From positions 372,001 through 436,000 of the forward strand of contig NZ_QFKX01000002.1 of NCBI RefSeq assembly GCF_003130585.1: a stretch of 64,000 nucleotides of DNA, written 5' to 3'. Below are positions 32,483-40,477 of this stretch, in pieces. Made by a program: the position numbers and the translations under genes. Numbering within the stretch: position 1 is the first letter of the stretch; every line of letters begins with the position of its first letter. This stretch comes from Brachybacterium endophyticum. Lineage in GTDB: Bacteria > Actinomycetota > Actinomycetes > Actinomycetales > Dermabacteraceae. A model generated the notes under the pieces. That model saw only the letters and a program-made list of their open reading frames with translations, was not told the DNA's origin and did no database searches.

Positions 32483-35182
32483 TCACGGCTGCGGCGTGAA
32501 CTCCTCCTCCAGCAGGCTCGCCCTCCCGGCCTCGAGCCGGGCGACGGGCACCCGGAACGGCGAGCAGGAGACGTAGTCCAGGCCCAGGGAGTGGAAGAAG
32601 TGGATCGAGGCGGGGTCCCCGCCGTGCTCCCCGCACACCCCGAGCGTGAGCTCCGGGTTCGTGGCGCGTCCCCGCTCGGCGGCGATCCTCACCAGCTCGC
32701 CCACCCCGAACTGGTCGAGGGACTCGAAGGGGCTGTCCGAGAGGATGCCGCGCTCCTTGTAGGTGAAGAAGAAGCCGGCCTCGACGTCGTCGCGGGAGAA
32801 GCCCCAGGTGGTCTGCGTGAGGTCGTTGGTGCCGAAGCTGAAGAACTCGGCGGCCTCGGCGATCTCCCCGGCCCGCAGCGCGGCGCGCGGCAGCTCGATC
32901 ATGGTGCCGATGCGGGTGGTGAGGTCCTCCGTCGTGCCGGCGGCGACGTCCTCGGTGATCTCGTCGATCTCGCGGCGGATCGCGCGCAGCTCGCGCACCG
33001 AGCCGACCAGCGGGATCATGATCTCGACGTGCGGGGAGACGCCCTCGGCCCGCACCGCGAGCTCCGCCTCGAGGATCGCGCGCACCTGCATGCCGAACAG
33101 GCCCGGGATGGTCAGCCCCAGACGCACCCCGCGCAGGCCCAGCATCGGGTTCTGCTCGTGCAGGCGTTCCACCGCCGCGAGCACCTTGCGTTCGTGGGTG
33201 GGGATGCTGCGCCCGGCCCCCTCCGCCCGGGCGATGCGCACCGAGAGATCGGTGAGGTCGGGCAGGAACTCGTGCAGCGGCGGGTCCAGCAGGCGGATCG
33301 TCAGCGGCAGCTCGCCCATCGCCCGCATCAGGCCCGCGAAGTCGTCCCGCTGGGCCGGCAGCAGCTCGGCGAGGGCCTCCTCGCGCTCGGCGGGGTCACC
33401 GGCGAGGATCAGCTTCTCGACCTGCGCCCGCCGCTCCCCGAGGAACATGTGCTCGGTACGGGCGAGCCCGATGCCCTCCGCGCCCATCGTGCGGGCCCGC
33501 CCGGCGTCGTCCGCGGTGTCGGCGTTCGCCCGCACCTGCATCCGTCGCACCTGATCGGCCACGCCCATCAGGCGGTCGACCGCCCGCACCAGGGCCGTGG
33601 CCGACGGGTCGTCGGCCGGGAGCTCCCCCTCGAGGTACTGGGCGACCTCGCTGGGCTCGACGGGCACCTCGCCCGCGAACACCTCGCCGGTGGTGCCGTC
33701 GATCGAGAGCACGTCGCCCTCCCGGGCCACGACCTCGCCGTCGAGCCGGACCTCCCGGGCCTTCGGGTCGACGTCCAGGGACTCCGCGCCGCACACGCAG
33801 GTCTTGCCGAGCCCGCGCGCGACCACGGCGGCGTGGGAGGTCTTGCCGCCTCGGGAGGTCAGCACGCCCTCGGCCGCGAGCATGCCGCCCAGGTCGTCGG
33901 GGTTGGTCTCGCGCCGCACCAGCAGGCTCCTGCGTCCCTCCTGCTCGTGGGCGATGACGGTCTCGGAGTCGAAGACGACCTCGCCGACGGCCGCGCCGGG
34001 GGAGGCGCCCATGCCGCGGGCGACCGCGGTGCGCTCACCACCCGCGAAGCGCGGGAACATCAGGCGCGTGAGCTGGGCGCCGCTGACCCGCGTGAGCGCC
34101 TCGTGCTCGTCGATCGCGCCCTCGTCGATCAGGGCCGCGGCGATCAGGAAGGCCGCCGCGGCCGTGCGCTTGCCCACGCGCGTCTGCAGCATCCACAGCT
34201 TCCCGGACTCGATCGTGAACTCGATGTCGCACAGGTCGCGGTACTCCTCCTCGAGCACGTCCATGATGCGCAGCAGCTCGGCGTAGGCCTCGGGCAGCAC
34301 CTCCTCGAGCTCCTCGAGGGAACGGGTGTTGCGGATCCCGGCGACCACGTCCTCACCCTGCGCGCCCACCAGGAAGTCCCCGTAGACGCCGTGCTCCCCG
34401 GTCGAGGGGTCCCGCGTGAAGGCGACGCCCGTCGCGGAGCGCTCGTCGAGGTTGCCGAACACCATCGCCACCACGTTCACGGCGGTGCCGAGCTCGTGGT
34501 CGATGTGCTCGGCGTTGCGGTAGACGATCGCGCGCGGCGCGTTCCAGGACTCGAAGACCGCGCTGATCGAGCCGCGCAGCTGCTCATGGGGATCCTGCGG
34601 GAACGGTGTCCCGGTCTCGCGCTCGATGATGTCCTGGAAGCTGCCGACGAGCTCCCGCAGGGCCTCGACGTCCAGTCCCGCGTCGTCGGCCGCTCCGCGG
34701 TCCTCCCGCACCGCCTCGAGGGCCTCCTCGAAGGTGCTCGCGGCGATGCCGAGCACCGTCGCGCCGTACATCTGCAGCAGGCGCCGGTAGGAGTCCTGGG
34801 CGAAGCGCTCGGAGCCGGACTGCGCGGCCAGGCCCTGCACGGTCTCGTCGTTCAGGCCCACGTTCAGCACCGTCTCCATCATCCCGGGCATCGAGATGGC
34901 GGCGCCCGAGCGCACGGACACCAGCAGCGGGTCCTCGGGATCGCCGAAGCGACGGTCGATCTGTCCCTCGACGTCCTCGAGGGCTGCGGCGACCTCGTCG
35001 GCGAGGTCGGGCGGGTTCTGCCCGTGGTGCATGACGTACCGGCAGGCGTCCGTGGTGATCGTGAAGCCGGGTGGTACGGGCAGACCCAGGCGGGTCATCT
35101 CGGCGAGGTTCGCGCCCTTGCCGCCGAGCAGGTCCTTCTGGTCCTTGGAGCCCTCACGGAACGGGTGGACGTACGTGGTCAT
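32483..35182 (-). CDS. ppdK: Pyruvate, phosphate dikinase
   Basis: An 899-residue enzyme that interconverts pyruvate + ATP + Pi and PEP + AMP + PPi. The N-terminal nucleotide domain begins MTTYVHPFREGSKDQKDLLG with GGKGANLAEM; the swivelling His domain has GGKTSHAAVVARGLGKTCVCG (the phosphorylated His, about residue 450); the C-terminal PEP barrel has RTEHMFLGERR, GFFFTYKERG and GVCGEHGGDPASIHFF. The ATG at 35182 is preferred: GAGAGG lies eight bases upstream, while the longer in-frame start adds residues that overlap this site. Its promoter region overlaps a triple PHO box shared with the divergent glycosyltransferase gene. Confidence 0.96.
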   Translation of the reverse strand: MTTYVHPFREGSKDQKDLLGGKGANLAEMTRLGLPVPPGFTITTDACRYVMHHGQNPPDLADEVAAALEDVEGQIDRRFGDPEDPLLVSVRSGAAISMPGMMETVLNVGLNDETVQGLAAQSGSERFAQDSYRRLLQMYGATVLGIAASTFEEALEAVREDRGAADDAGLDVEALRELVGSFQDIIERETGTPFPQDPHEQLRGSISAVFESWNAPRAIVYRNAEHIDHELGTAVNVVAMVFGNLDERSATGVAFTRDPSTGEHGVYGDFLVGAQGEDVVAGIRNTRSLEELEEVLPEAYAELLRIMDVLEEEYRDLCDIEFTIESGKLWMLQTRVGKRTAAAAFLIAAALIDEGAIDEHEALTRVSGAQLTRLMFPRFAGGERTAVARGMGASPGAAVGEVVFDSETVIAHEQEGRRSLLVRRETNPDDLGGMLAAEGVLTSRGGKTSHAAVVARGLGKTCVCGAESLDVDPKAREVRLDGEVVAREGDVLSIDGTTGEVFAGEVPVEPSEVAQYLEGELPADDPSATALVRAVDRLMGVADQVRRMQVRANADTADDAGRARTMGAEGIGLARTEHMFLGERRAQVEKLILAGDPAEREEALAELLPAQRDDFAGLMRAMGELPLTIRLLDPPLHEFLPDLTDLSVRIARAEGAGRSIPTHERKVLAAVERLHEQNPMLGLRGVRLGLTIPGLFGMQVRAILEAELAVRAEGVSPHVEIMIPLVGSVRELRAIRREIDEITEDVAAGTTEDLTTRIGTMIELPRAALRAGEIAEAAEFFSFGTNDLTQTTWGFSRDDVEAGFFFTYKERGILSDSPFESLDQFGVGELVRIAAERGRATNPELTLGVCGEHGGDPASIHFFHSLGLDYVSCSPFRVPVARLEAGRASLLEEEFTPQP

Positions 35183-35270
35183 CCCCATCACCTCTCGCGT
35201 CACCTCCCCGAGCGGGGAGCGAGGGGGCGGCCCGGGACGGCCGGACCGTCCGGCGCATCCTTGCGCCTGG

Positions 35271-35303
35271 GTTCACTCTAGGTTCACCGGCGGTTCAGGG
35301 GAA
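35271..35303 (+). promoter_or_regulatory. Triple PHO box between ppdK and the Gtr-like operon
   Basis: Three direct 11-base units in exact register: GTTCACTCTAG (35271-35281), GTTCACCGGCG (35282-35292), GTTCAGGGGAA (35293-35303). They match the Streptomyces PhoP half-site and the pstS box in this window. The array ends just upstream of the -35 position of the rightward promoter. Confidence 0.75.
35275..35280 (-). promoter_or_regulatory. -10 element of ppdK
   Basis: TAGAGT on the minus strand, with a weak TTCCCC 17 bases upstream (35298-35303). It lies inside the PHO box, so PhoP binding here would be expected to block it. Confidence 0.45.
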
Positions 35304-35327
35304 CCGTCGCCCGGTCGTCCCCGTTGG

Positions 35328-35333
35328 TACTCT
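35328..35333 (+). promoter_or_regulatory. -10 element of the Gtr-like operon (leaderless)
   Basis: TACTCT ends six bases before the GTG at 35340. There is no usable -35, consistent with activation from the PHO box 24 bases upstream. Confidence 0.6.
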
Positions 35334-35339
35334 CGCCGC

Positions 35340-36407
35340 GTGACGAGCACTCCACGCAGGTCCCGGCCCGATATCGCCGCCATCGTCCCCTGCTACAACG
35401 AGGAAGCCACCGTGGGCAAGGTCGTGAGCGACCTCCGCAGCACCTTCGAGGGCATCACGGTGTACGTGTACGACAACAACTCCCGGGACGCCACCCGCGA
35501 GCGCGCCCGCGAGGCCGGCGCCGTCGTGCGCACCGAGACCCTCCAGGGCAAGGGGAACGTGGTGCGCCGCGCCTTCGCCGACGTCGACGCCGACATCTAC
35601 GTCCTCATCGACGGCGACGACACCTACGACGTCGCCTCCGCCCCCGCCATGGTGGACGCCCTGCTGGAGGGGCCCTACGACCACGTGCTCGGCTGCCGGG
35701 TCGACGACCCGCAGCGCTCCGCCTACCGCACCGGCCACGCCTGGGGGAACCGCTTCTTCAACCGTGTGGTCTCGATGCTCTTCGGCGAGCCCGTCACGGA
35801 CATGCTCTCGGGGTTCCGGGTCTTCTCCCGCCGCTTCGTGAAGTCGTTCCCGGCGCTCTCGCAGCGCTTCGAGATCGAGACCGAGCTGACCGTCCACTCC
35901 CTCGCCACCCGCGTCCCGCAGATCGAGAAGCCCGTCGGCTTCGGGGAACGGCCCGACGGCAGCGAGTCGAAGCTCAGCACCTTCACCGACGGCCGCCGGA
36001 TCATCCTGACCATCGGCAAGCTCTTCGCCATGGAGAAGCCGCTCATCTTCTGGGGGACCGGCGCCCTGATCGCGCTCGTGGCCGGTCTGGCCTGCGGGAT
36101 CCCGGTGATCTCGGAGTACATGCAGACCGGGCTGGTGCAGCGGTTCCCGACCGCCTTCCTCGCGGCGAGCCTGATGGTGATCGCGTGCCTGATGGCGACC
36201 GCCGGGGTGATCCTCACCGGTACCACCAGGAACCGGCACGAGGCCGCGCGGCTCGCGTACCTCGGCCTGGCGCCGGTGAGCACACCGGGCATCGCGGAGG
36301 CATCGGGCCCCCCGCGCTCGCTGGACGCCCGGGCCGTGCGCGGGACGACGCCGGTGCCGCAGCCGCAGCCGCAGCCGCAGCCGGAGCGGAGCCTCGGTGA
36401 TCGGTGA
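35340..36407 (+). CDS. Polyprenyl-phosphate glycosyltransferase (GT2, GtrB-like)
   Basis: A 355-residue membrane glycosyltransferase. The GT-A domain shows IAAIVPCYNEEATVGKVV, VYDNNSRDATRE, the DxD-type metal site LIDGDDTYD (about residues 82-90), and the later MLSGFRVFSRRFVKSF. Two C-terminal membrane helices (about residues 236-260 and 275-300) match the GtrB layout, in which the enzyme loads a sugar onto undecaprenyl phosphate. The tail has a run of PQ repeats (about residues 340-348). GTG at 35340 was chosen because TACTCT lies six bases before it. It overlaps the next gene by 11 bases. Confidence 0.88.
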   Translation: MTSTPRRSRPDIAAIVPCYNEEATVGKVVSDLRSTFEGITVYVYDNNSRDATRERAREAGAVVRTETLQGKGNVVRRAFADVDADIYVLIDGDDTYDVASAPAMVDALLEGPYDHVLGCRVDDPQRSAYRTGHAWGNRFFNRVVSMLFGEPVTDMLSGFRVFSRRFVKSFPALSQRFEIETELTVHSLATRVPQIEKPVGFGERPDGSESKLSTFTDGRRIILTIGKLFAMEKPLIFWGTGALIALVAGLACGIPVISEYMQTGLVQRFPTAFLAASLMVIACLMATAGVILTGTTRNRHEAARLAYLGLAPVSTPGIAEASGPPRSLDARAVRGTTPVPQPQPQPQPERSLGDR

Positions 36408-36837
36408 GCGCCTGCTGGCAGCGCGTGGCGTGATCGCGCGCTTCCTGGTCACCGGGGGCGCCATGAGCGCGCTGGACCTCGGCCTGTATTCCTGCGGGGC
36501 ACTGCTCCTGCACTGGCACCCGATCCTCGCGCACATCGTCGGGACGCTCATCACCATCTGCGTGAGCTTCCTGCTGAACCGGGCCTTCGTCTTCCGCTCC
36601 CAGGGGTCCGGCGTCGGGGCCTTCGTCCCCTTCGTCGTCGTGACCCTGGTGACCGCCCTGGTGATCCAGACGCTGATCATCACCGGCGTGGTGCACGCCT
36701 GCGGCGCCCTGTTCCCCGACGCGCCGGAGGGCGCCGTGGAGGTCGGTGCGAAGGTGATCGCCGTCGGCTGCGCCGCCGTGTGCAACTTCGTGAGCTACCG
36801 CGTCATCTTCGCCCGGTTCGGCAGCGCCGGGGCGTGA
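36397..36837 (+). CDS. GtrA-family membrane protein
   Basis: A 146-residue protein with four helices (about residues 11-30, 40-62, 78-100, 115-138), the GtrA signature RFLVTGGAMSALDLGLYS near the start and VSFLLNRAFVFRSQ in the middle, and NFVSYRVIFARF at the end. GtrA proteins are thought to flip polyprenyl-linked sugars across the membrane. The GTG start overlaps the GT2 gene by 11 bases and the stop overlaps the next gene as GTGA, so the three genes are one unit. Confidence 0.88.
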   Translation: MIGERLLAARGVIARFLVTGGAMSALDLGLYSCGALLLHWHPILAHIVGTLITICVSFLLNRAFVFRSQGSGVGAFVPFVVVTLVTALVIQTLIITGVVHACGALFPDAPEGAVEVGAKVIAVGCAAVCNFVSYRVIFARFGSAGA

Positions 36838-38486
36838 TCACCCACCTTGCACGCGCGAGCACCCGCAAGGTGCTGTTCGCCCTCCTGCCCGCCCTCGCCG
36901 TCGGCGCGGTCGACGCGCTCACCGCCCCGGTGGCCCAGCAGATGTGGCGCGGAGACGGGATCGGGCGTCATGCGATCGTGGCGCTGGTCGCCGCCGTCCT
37001 GATGTGGGTGCTGCTCAGCGGCGCGGACGCCCGGGGCGCCGTCACGGCACGGAGCGAGCGGGCGAGGCCCGGCGCCCGCTCGGCGGCACCGGCGTCCTGG
37101 CGGACATGCCTGCTGATCACGGGCATCGCCGTGGTGGGCTGGCTGCTGATGTGGGCGAGCGTGGGGCCGCTGGCGTCGATGAACGACACCTACTCGATCA
37201 TCCGCAACCCCTTCGGCGCGGCGCGGCAGCACCCGATCGTCTACGACCTGGCCGTGAGCGGCGTCGTGCAGGGCCTGCGGCTCGTCACCGGGAGCATGCT
37301 GCCGGGGATCGTGCTGTTCGCGCTCCTCCAGATCGCCCTGTTCACCCTGGCCGTCGCATGGACGCTCCGGGTGCTCTCACGGATGGGAGCACCGCGGATC
37401 GCCCTGGTCGTCCTCGCCGTGGTGCTCGGGTACCTCCCGATCACCGCGAACTACACGTTCGCCCTGGTGAAGGACTCGCTCTTCACCGCCTTCGCCGTCC
37501 TGCTCGTGCCCGTGCTGCTCACCGTCGTCCGCACCCGAGGCCGCTGCCTGCACGAGCGACGCTTCCTGGCCGCGACGGTGCTGACCCTGCTCGGCTTCGC
37601 CCTCACCCGGAACAATGCGCTCGTGATCGTCGTCCTCGTCGGCGTGCTGCTGGTGGTCCTGGCAGCACGGGCGCGACGACGGGCGCTGGTCTGCGTCGCG
37701 GCGGTCGTGGTGGTCGCGCTCGTCCCGCAGCAGATCGTGCGCTGGACGGCGGGGCCGCCCAAGAGCGTGGAGAGCCTGGGCGTGCCGCTGCAGATGGTGG
37801 GCAGCACGCTGGTGGACGACCCGGGCTGCATACCGGCCGACGACGCCCGCACGTTCGAGCGGATCATGCCCGCGCAGCAATGGCGGGACGTCTTCCGGCC
37901 CGAGAGCGTGGATCCCGTGAAGGACTCCGCGTCCTTCTCCGAGGACGAGCTCGAGCGCTCCCGCGGCGCGTTCCTGGGGGCGGTCGCCGGCACCCTGCGG
38001 GCGTGCCCGGGGCCGATGATGGCGGGATACCGCGATCAGACCGCGCAGCTGTGGCAGGTCGACACCGTCCCCGTCGGCCGCACCTCGCAGTCCTTCTTCC
38101 TCGAGCCGATCTCGAACTACCCCGCCGACCGCGAGGAGATCATCGGGGACCTCGCCGCGCAGGGGGTGACGAAGCAGCCGCTCCTCGGCAGCGCGGTCGG
38201 CGGGTGGCAGGAGCGGATCTCCGTGGCCGCGCTGGACCTCACCCCCGGCACCGGCACCTGGATGTGGGCCCTGGTGCTGATCGGGCTCGCGTACTGGTAC
38301 CGCCGGCGCGGGGAATTCGTGGCGATCGCGACCCCGGCCCTCCTGCTCTGGGGCACGCTGATGGCGGCCGTCCCCACGGCCATGCCGTTCCGCTACGCCG
38401 CCTACCTGCCGTGGATCGTGGCGATCGCCCTCGTCGTGCTGGTGTGCACCCGGGAGGACGGAGGACCCGGTCAGTCCTCCAGGTGA
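36834..38486 (+). CDS. DUF6020-like multi-pass membrane protein, possible GT-C glycosyltransferase
   Basis: A 550-residue protein with about ten to twelve helices and one large extracytoplasmic loop (about residues 325-440). The first outer loop after helix 3-4 has the pattern SMNDTYSIIRNPFGAARQHPIVYDL, with acidic residues before a long amphipathic stretch, which is reminiscent of GT-C enzymes. Its place after a GtrB-like and a GtrA-like gene suggests the acceptor-side transferase of a three-part glycosylation system (inference from context). The GTG start at 36834 overlaps the GtrA stop as GTGA. Its 3' end overlaps purB by 16 bases on the opposite strand. Confidence 0.75.
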   Translation: MITHLARASTRKVLFALLPALAVGAVDALTAPVAQQMWRGDGIGRHAIVALVAAVLMWVLLSGADARGAVTARSERARPGARSAAPASWRTCLLITGIAVVGWLLMWASVGPLASMNDTYSIIRNPFGAARQHPIVYDLAVSGVVQGLRLVTGSMLPGIVLFALLQIALFTLAVAWTLRVLSRMGAPRIALVVLAVVLGYLPITANYTFALVKDSLFTAFAVLLVPVLLTVVRTRGRCLHERRFLAATVLTLLGFALTRNNALVIVVLVGVLLVVLAARARRRALVCVAAVVVVALVPQQIVRWTAGPPKSVESLGVPLQMVGSTLVDDPGCIPADDARTFERIMPAQQWRDVFRPESVDPVKDSASFSEDELERSRGAFLGAVAGTLRACPGPMMAGYRDQTAQLWQVDTVPVGRTSQSFFLEPISNYPADREEIIGDLAAQGVTKQPLLGSAVGGWQERISVAALDLTPGTGTWMWALVLIGLAYWYRRRGEFVAIATPALLLWGTLMAAVPTAMPFRYAAYLPWIVAIALVVLVCTREDGGPGQSSR

Positions 38487-39877
38487 GCCACCAGGCGCGG
38501 TGCGTAGCCGACGTAGGACGCGGGGGAGAGGGCGAGCAGACGGTCCCGCTCGGCCTCGGGCAGGCCCAGGTCCTCGATGAAGGCGCGCATGCCCTCGCCG
38601 TCCACGCGGTGCCCGCGGGTGAGCTCCTTGAGGCGCTCGTAGGGGTTGTCCAGACCCTCGTGCCCCTGCACGCCCAGGGTGCGCATGACCGACTGGACCG
38701 CCTCGCCCAGCACCTCCCAGTTGCCCTCGAGGTCGGCCGCCATCGCCGCGGCGTCCACGTCCAGGCCCGCGAGGCCCTTGGCGACGTTCTGGATCGCCAG
38801 CAGCGAGTGCCCGATCGCGGGGGCGACGTTGCGCTGGGTGGTGGAGTCGGTGAGGTCGCGCTGCAGGCGCGAGGTGACCAGGGTCTGGGAGAGCACGTCG
38901 AGCAGCGCGCCGGAGATCTCGAGGTTCGCCTCGGCGTTCTCGAAGCGGATCGGGTTGACCTTGTGGGGCATCGTCGAGGAGCCGGTCCCGCCCTGCGCGG
39001 AGAGGCGCTGGCGGAAGTAGCCGAGCGAGATGTAGGTCCACACGTCGGTCGCGACGTTGTGCAGGATGCGGCCGGCGCGCGCCATGTCCGCGTAGATCTC
39101 GGCCTGCCAGTCGTGGGACTCGATCTGCGTGGTCAGCGGGTTCCAGGTCAGGCCCAGGTGCTCGACGAAGCTGCGGGAGACCTGCTCCCAGTCGGTGTCG
39201 GGCGCCGAGACCGCGTGGGCGGCGTAGGTACCGGTCGCCCCGTTGATCTTGCCCAGGACCTGGTTGGCGGGGATGCGTCGCGCCTGGCGCTGGAGGCGGT
39301 GGGCGAAGACCGCGAGCTCCTTGCCGAGCGTGGTCGGCGTGGCGGGCTGGCCGTGGGTGCGCGAGAGCATCGGCACCTCGGCGTTCTCCCGTGCCAGCCG
39401 GGCGATCTGCTCGATGACCCCTTCGAAGGCGGGCAGCCACACCTCGTGCACGGCGCCCTTGATCATGAGCGCGTAGGCGAGGTTGTTGACGTCCTCGCTC
39501 GTGCAGTAGATGTGCACGATCTCGGCGAGCGACTCGAGGGACGTGCCCGCCAGGCGGCGCTTGATGTAGTACTCGACGGCCTTGACGTCGTGCACCGTCT
39601 CGCGCTCGATCTCCTTGTGCTCGGCGATCCCCTCGGCGCCGAAGTCCTCGGGGATCGCGCGCAGCAGGGCGCGCTCGTCGTCGGTGAGGGTGCGCAGCCC
39701 CGGGATCGCCGCACCGTCCAGCAGGTGGATGACCCACTCGGTCTCCACGATCAGCCGGGCGCGGTTCAGCGCGGCCTCGGAGAGGTGCTCGACCAGCGGG
39801 GCGACCTGGTCGCGGTAGCGACCGTCCAGCGGGGTGAGGGCGATCGGGGGCGTCAGGTCGGCGAAGCTCTGCGGCAT
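38471..39877 (-). CDS. purB: Adenylosuccinate lyase
   Basis: A 468-residue enzyme of the fumarase/aspartase superfamily; it removes fumarate from SAICAR and adenylosuccinate in purine synthesis. Visible are LTPLDGRYRDQV at the start, the catalytic His in LSRTHGQPATPTTLG (about residues 165-180) and the flexible loop GSSTMPHKVNPIRFENAE (about residues 290-307). The start at 39877 is supported by AACAAT seven bases upstream on the minus strand, indicating a leaderless transcript; earlier in-frame ATGs would place the promoter inside the gene. The length fits the E. coli-type (456 residue) enzyme. Confidence 0.95.
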   Translation of the reverse strand: MPQSFADLTPPIALTPLDGRYRDQVAPLVEHLSEAALNRARLIVETEWVIHLLDGAAIPGLRTLTDDERALLRAIPEDFGAEGIAEHKEIERETVHDVKAVEYYIKRRLAGTSLESLAEIVHIYCTSEDVNNLAYALMIKGAVHEVWLPAFEGVIEQIARLARENAEVPMLSRTHGQPATPTTLGKELAVFAHRLQRQARRIPANQVLGKINGATGTYAAHAVSAPDTDWEQVSRSFVEHLGLTWNPLTTQIESHDWQAEIYADMARAGRILHNVATDVWTYISLGYFRQRLSAQGGTGSSTMPHKVNPIRFENAEANLEISGALLDVLSQTLVTSRLQRDLTDSTTQRNVAPAIGHSLLAIQNVAKGLAGLDVDAAAMAADLEGNWEVLGEAVQSVMRTLGVQGHEGLDNPYERLKELTRGHRVDGEGMRAFIEDLGLPEAERDRLLALSPASYVGYAPRLVAHLED

Positions 39878-39884
39878 GAGGGCC

Positions 39885-39890
39885 ATTGTT
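39885..39890 (-). promoter_or_regulatory. -10 element of purB (leaderless)
   Basis: AACAAT on the minus strand, seven bases before the ATG at 39877. It helps to choose this start over two upstream ATGs. Confidence 0.4.
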
Positions 39891-39953
39891 CCAGAGGGCA
39901 TGACGACCCGGCGCACCGGTCCGTGACGACGACGTCGCCCCGGAGCGGCGTGC

Positions 39954-40358
39954 TCAGGCGTCCGCCCGGTCACGGCCCCCGTCGGCGCCGAGGATCGCTT
40001 CGAAGACCGAGGAGAGGACGCCGACGATCACGCCCGCCAGCAGGGCCCACCAGAAGCCGTCGAAGGCCAGGGGCAGGCCGAACCATCCCGCGACCCACGA
40101 GGTCAGCAGCAGCAGCACCGCATTGATGACCAGCATGAACAAGCCCAGCGTGAGGCAGGTCAGCGGGAGGGCGAGGAACGAGAGGATCGGCTTCACGATC
40201 GCGTCGACGATCGCGAAGATCAGCGCGACGCCCACGACGGTGAGCACCTGGCCGACGAGCGTTCCCTCGCCGCCTCCCAGGTGCATGCCCGGCAGCAGCA
40301 GCGAGGTGAGCCAGAGGGCGACGGCCACGATGATGAGATGCCCGAGGAACCTGAACAT
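39954..40358 (-). CDS. Phage-holin-family (YvlD-like) membrane protein
   Basis: A 134-residue protein with four hydrophobic segments (about residues 5-25, 35-55, 60-82, 98-122) and the motif IFAIVDAIVKPILSFLALPLTCLTLGLF. This is the DUF360/YvlD family, labelled phage holin family IV in databases but carried by most actinobacterial chromosomes outside prophages. No phage genes are nearby. Its role is unknown, perhaps in envelope stress. No strong ribosome site is seen. Confidence 0.85.
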   Translation of the reverse strand: MFRFLGHLIIVAVALWLTSLLLPGMHLGGGEGTLVGQVLTVVGVALIFAIVDAIVKPILSFLALPLTCLTLGLFMLVINAVLLLLTSWVAGWFGLPLAFDGFWWALLAGVIVGVLSSVFEAILGADGGRDRADA

Positions 40359-40465
40359 GCCGGCAAGTCCATCACAGAGGGTGGGGAGGGGACATGGGGG
40401 TAGCCCGACTCCCTCGGCTCGCGCTCACATCTCGTGGTTCCCAGCGCGAGGCCGGTTATCGGCCA

Positions 40466-40471
40466 TAGCCT
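40466..40471 (+). promoter_or_regulatory. -10 element of hisC (leaderless)
   Basis: TAGCCT ends six bases before the ATG at 40478. Confidence 0.55.
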
Positions 40472-40477
40472 GGGCTC

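Noticed and set aside
36944-40126. A 1060-codon open frame on the plus strand
   Set aside because: It runs antisense through purB and out of frame through the DUF6020 gene, and its product is Arg/Gly/Pro/His-rich with no domain. Long empty frames are expected at this GC content.
39954-40358. A prophage remnant suggested by the holin family name
   Set aside because: No phage genes or att-like repeats nearby; this family is a normal chromosomal membrane protein.
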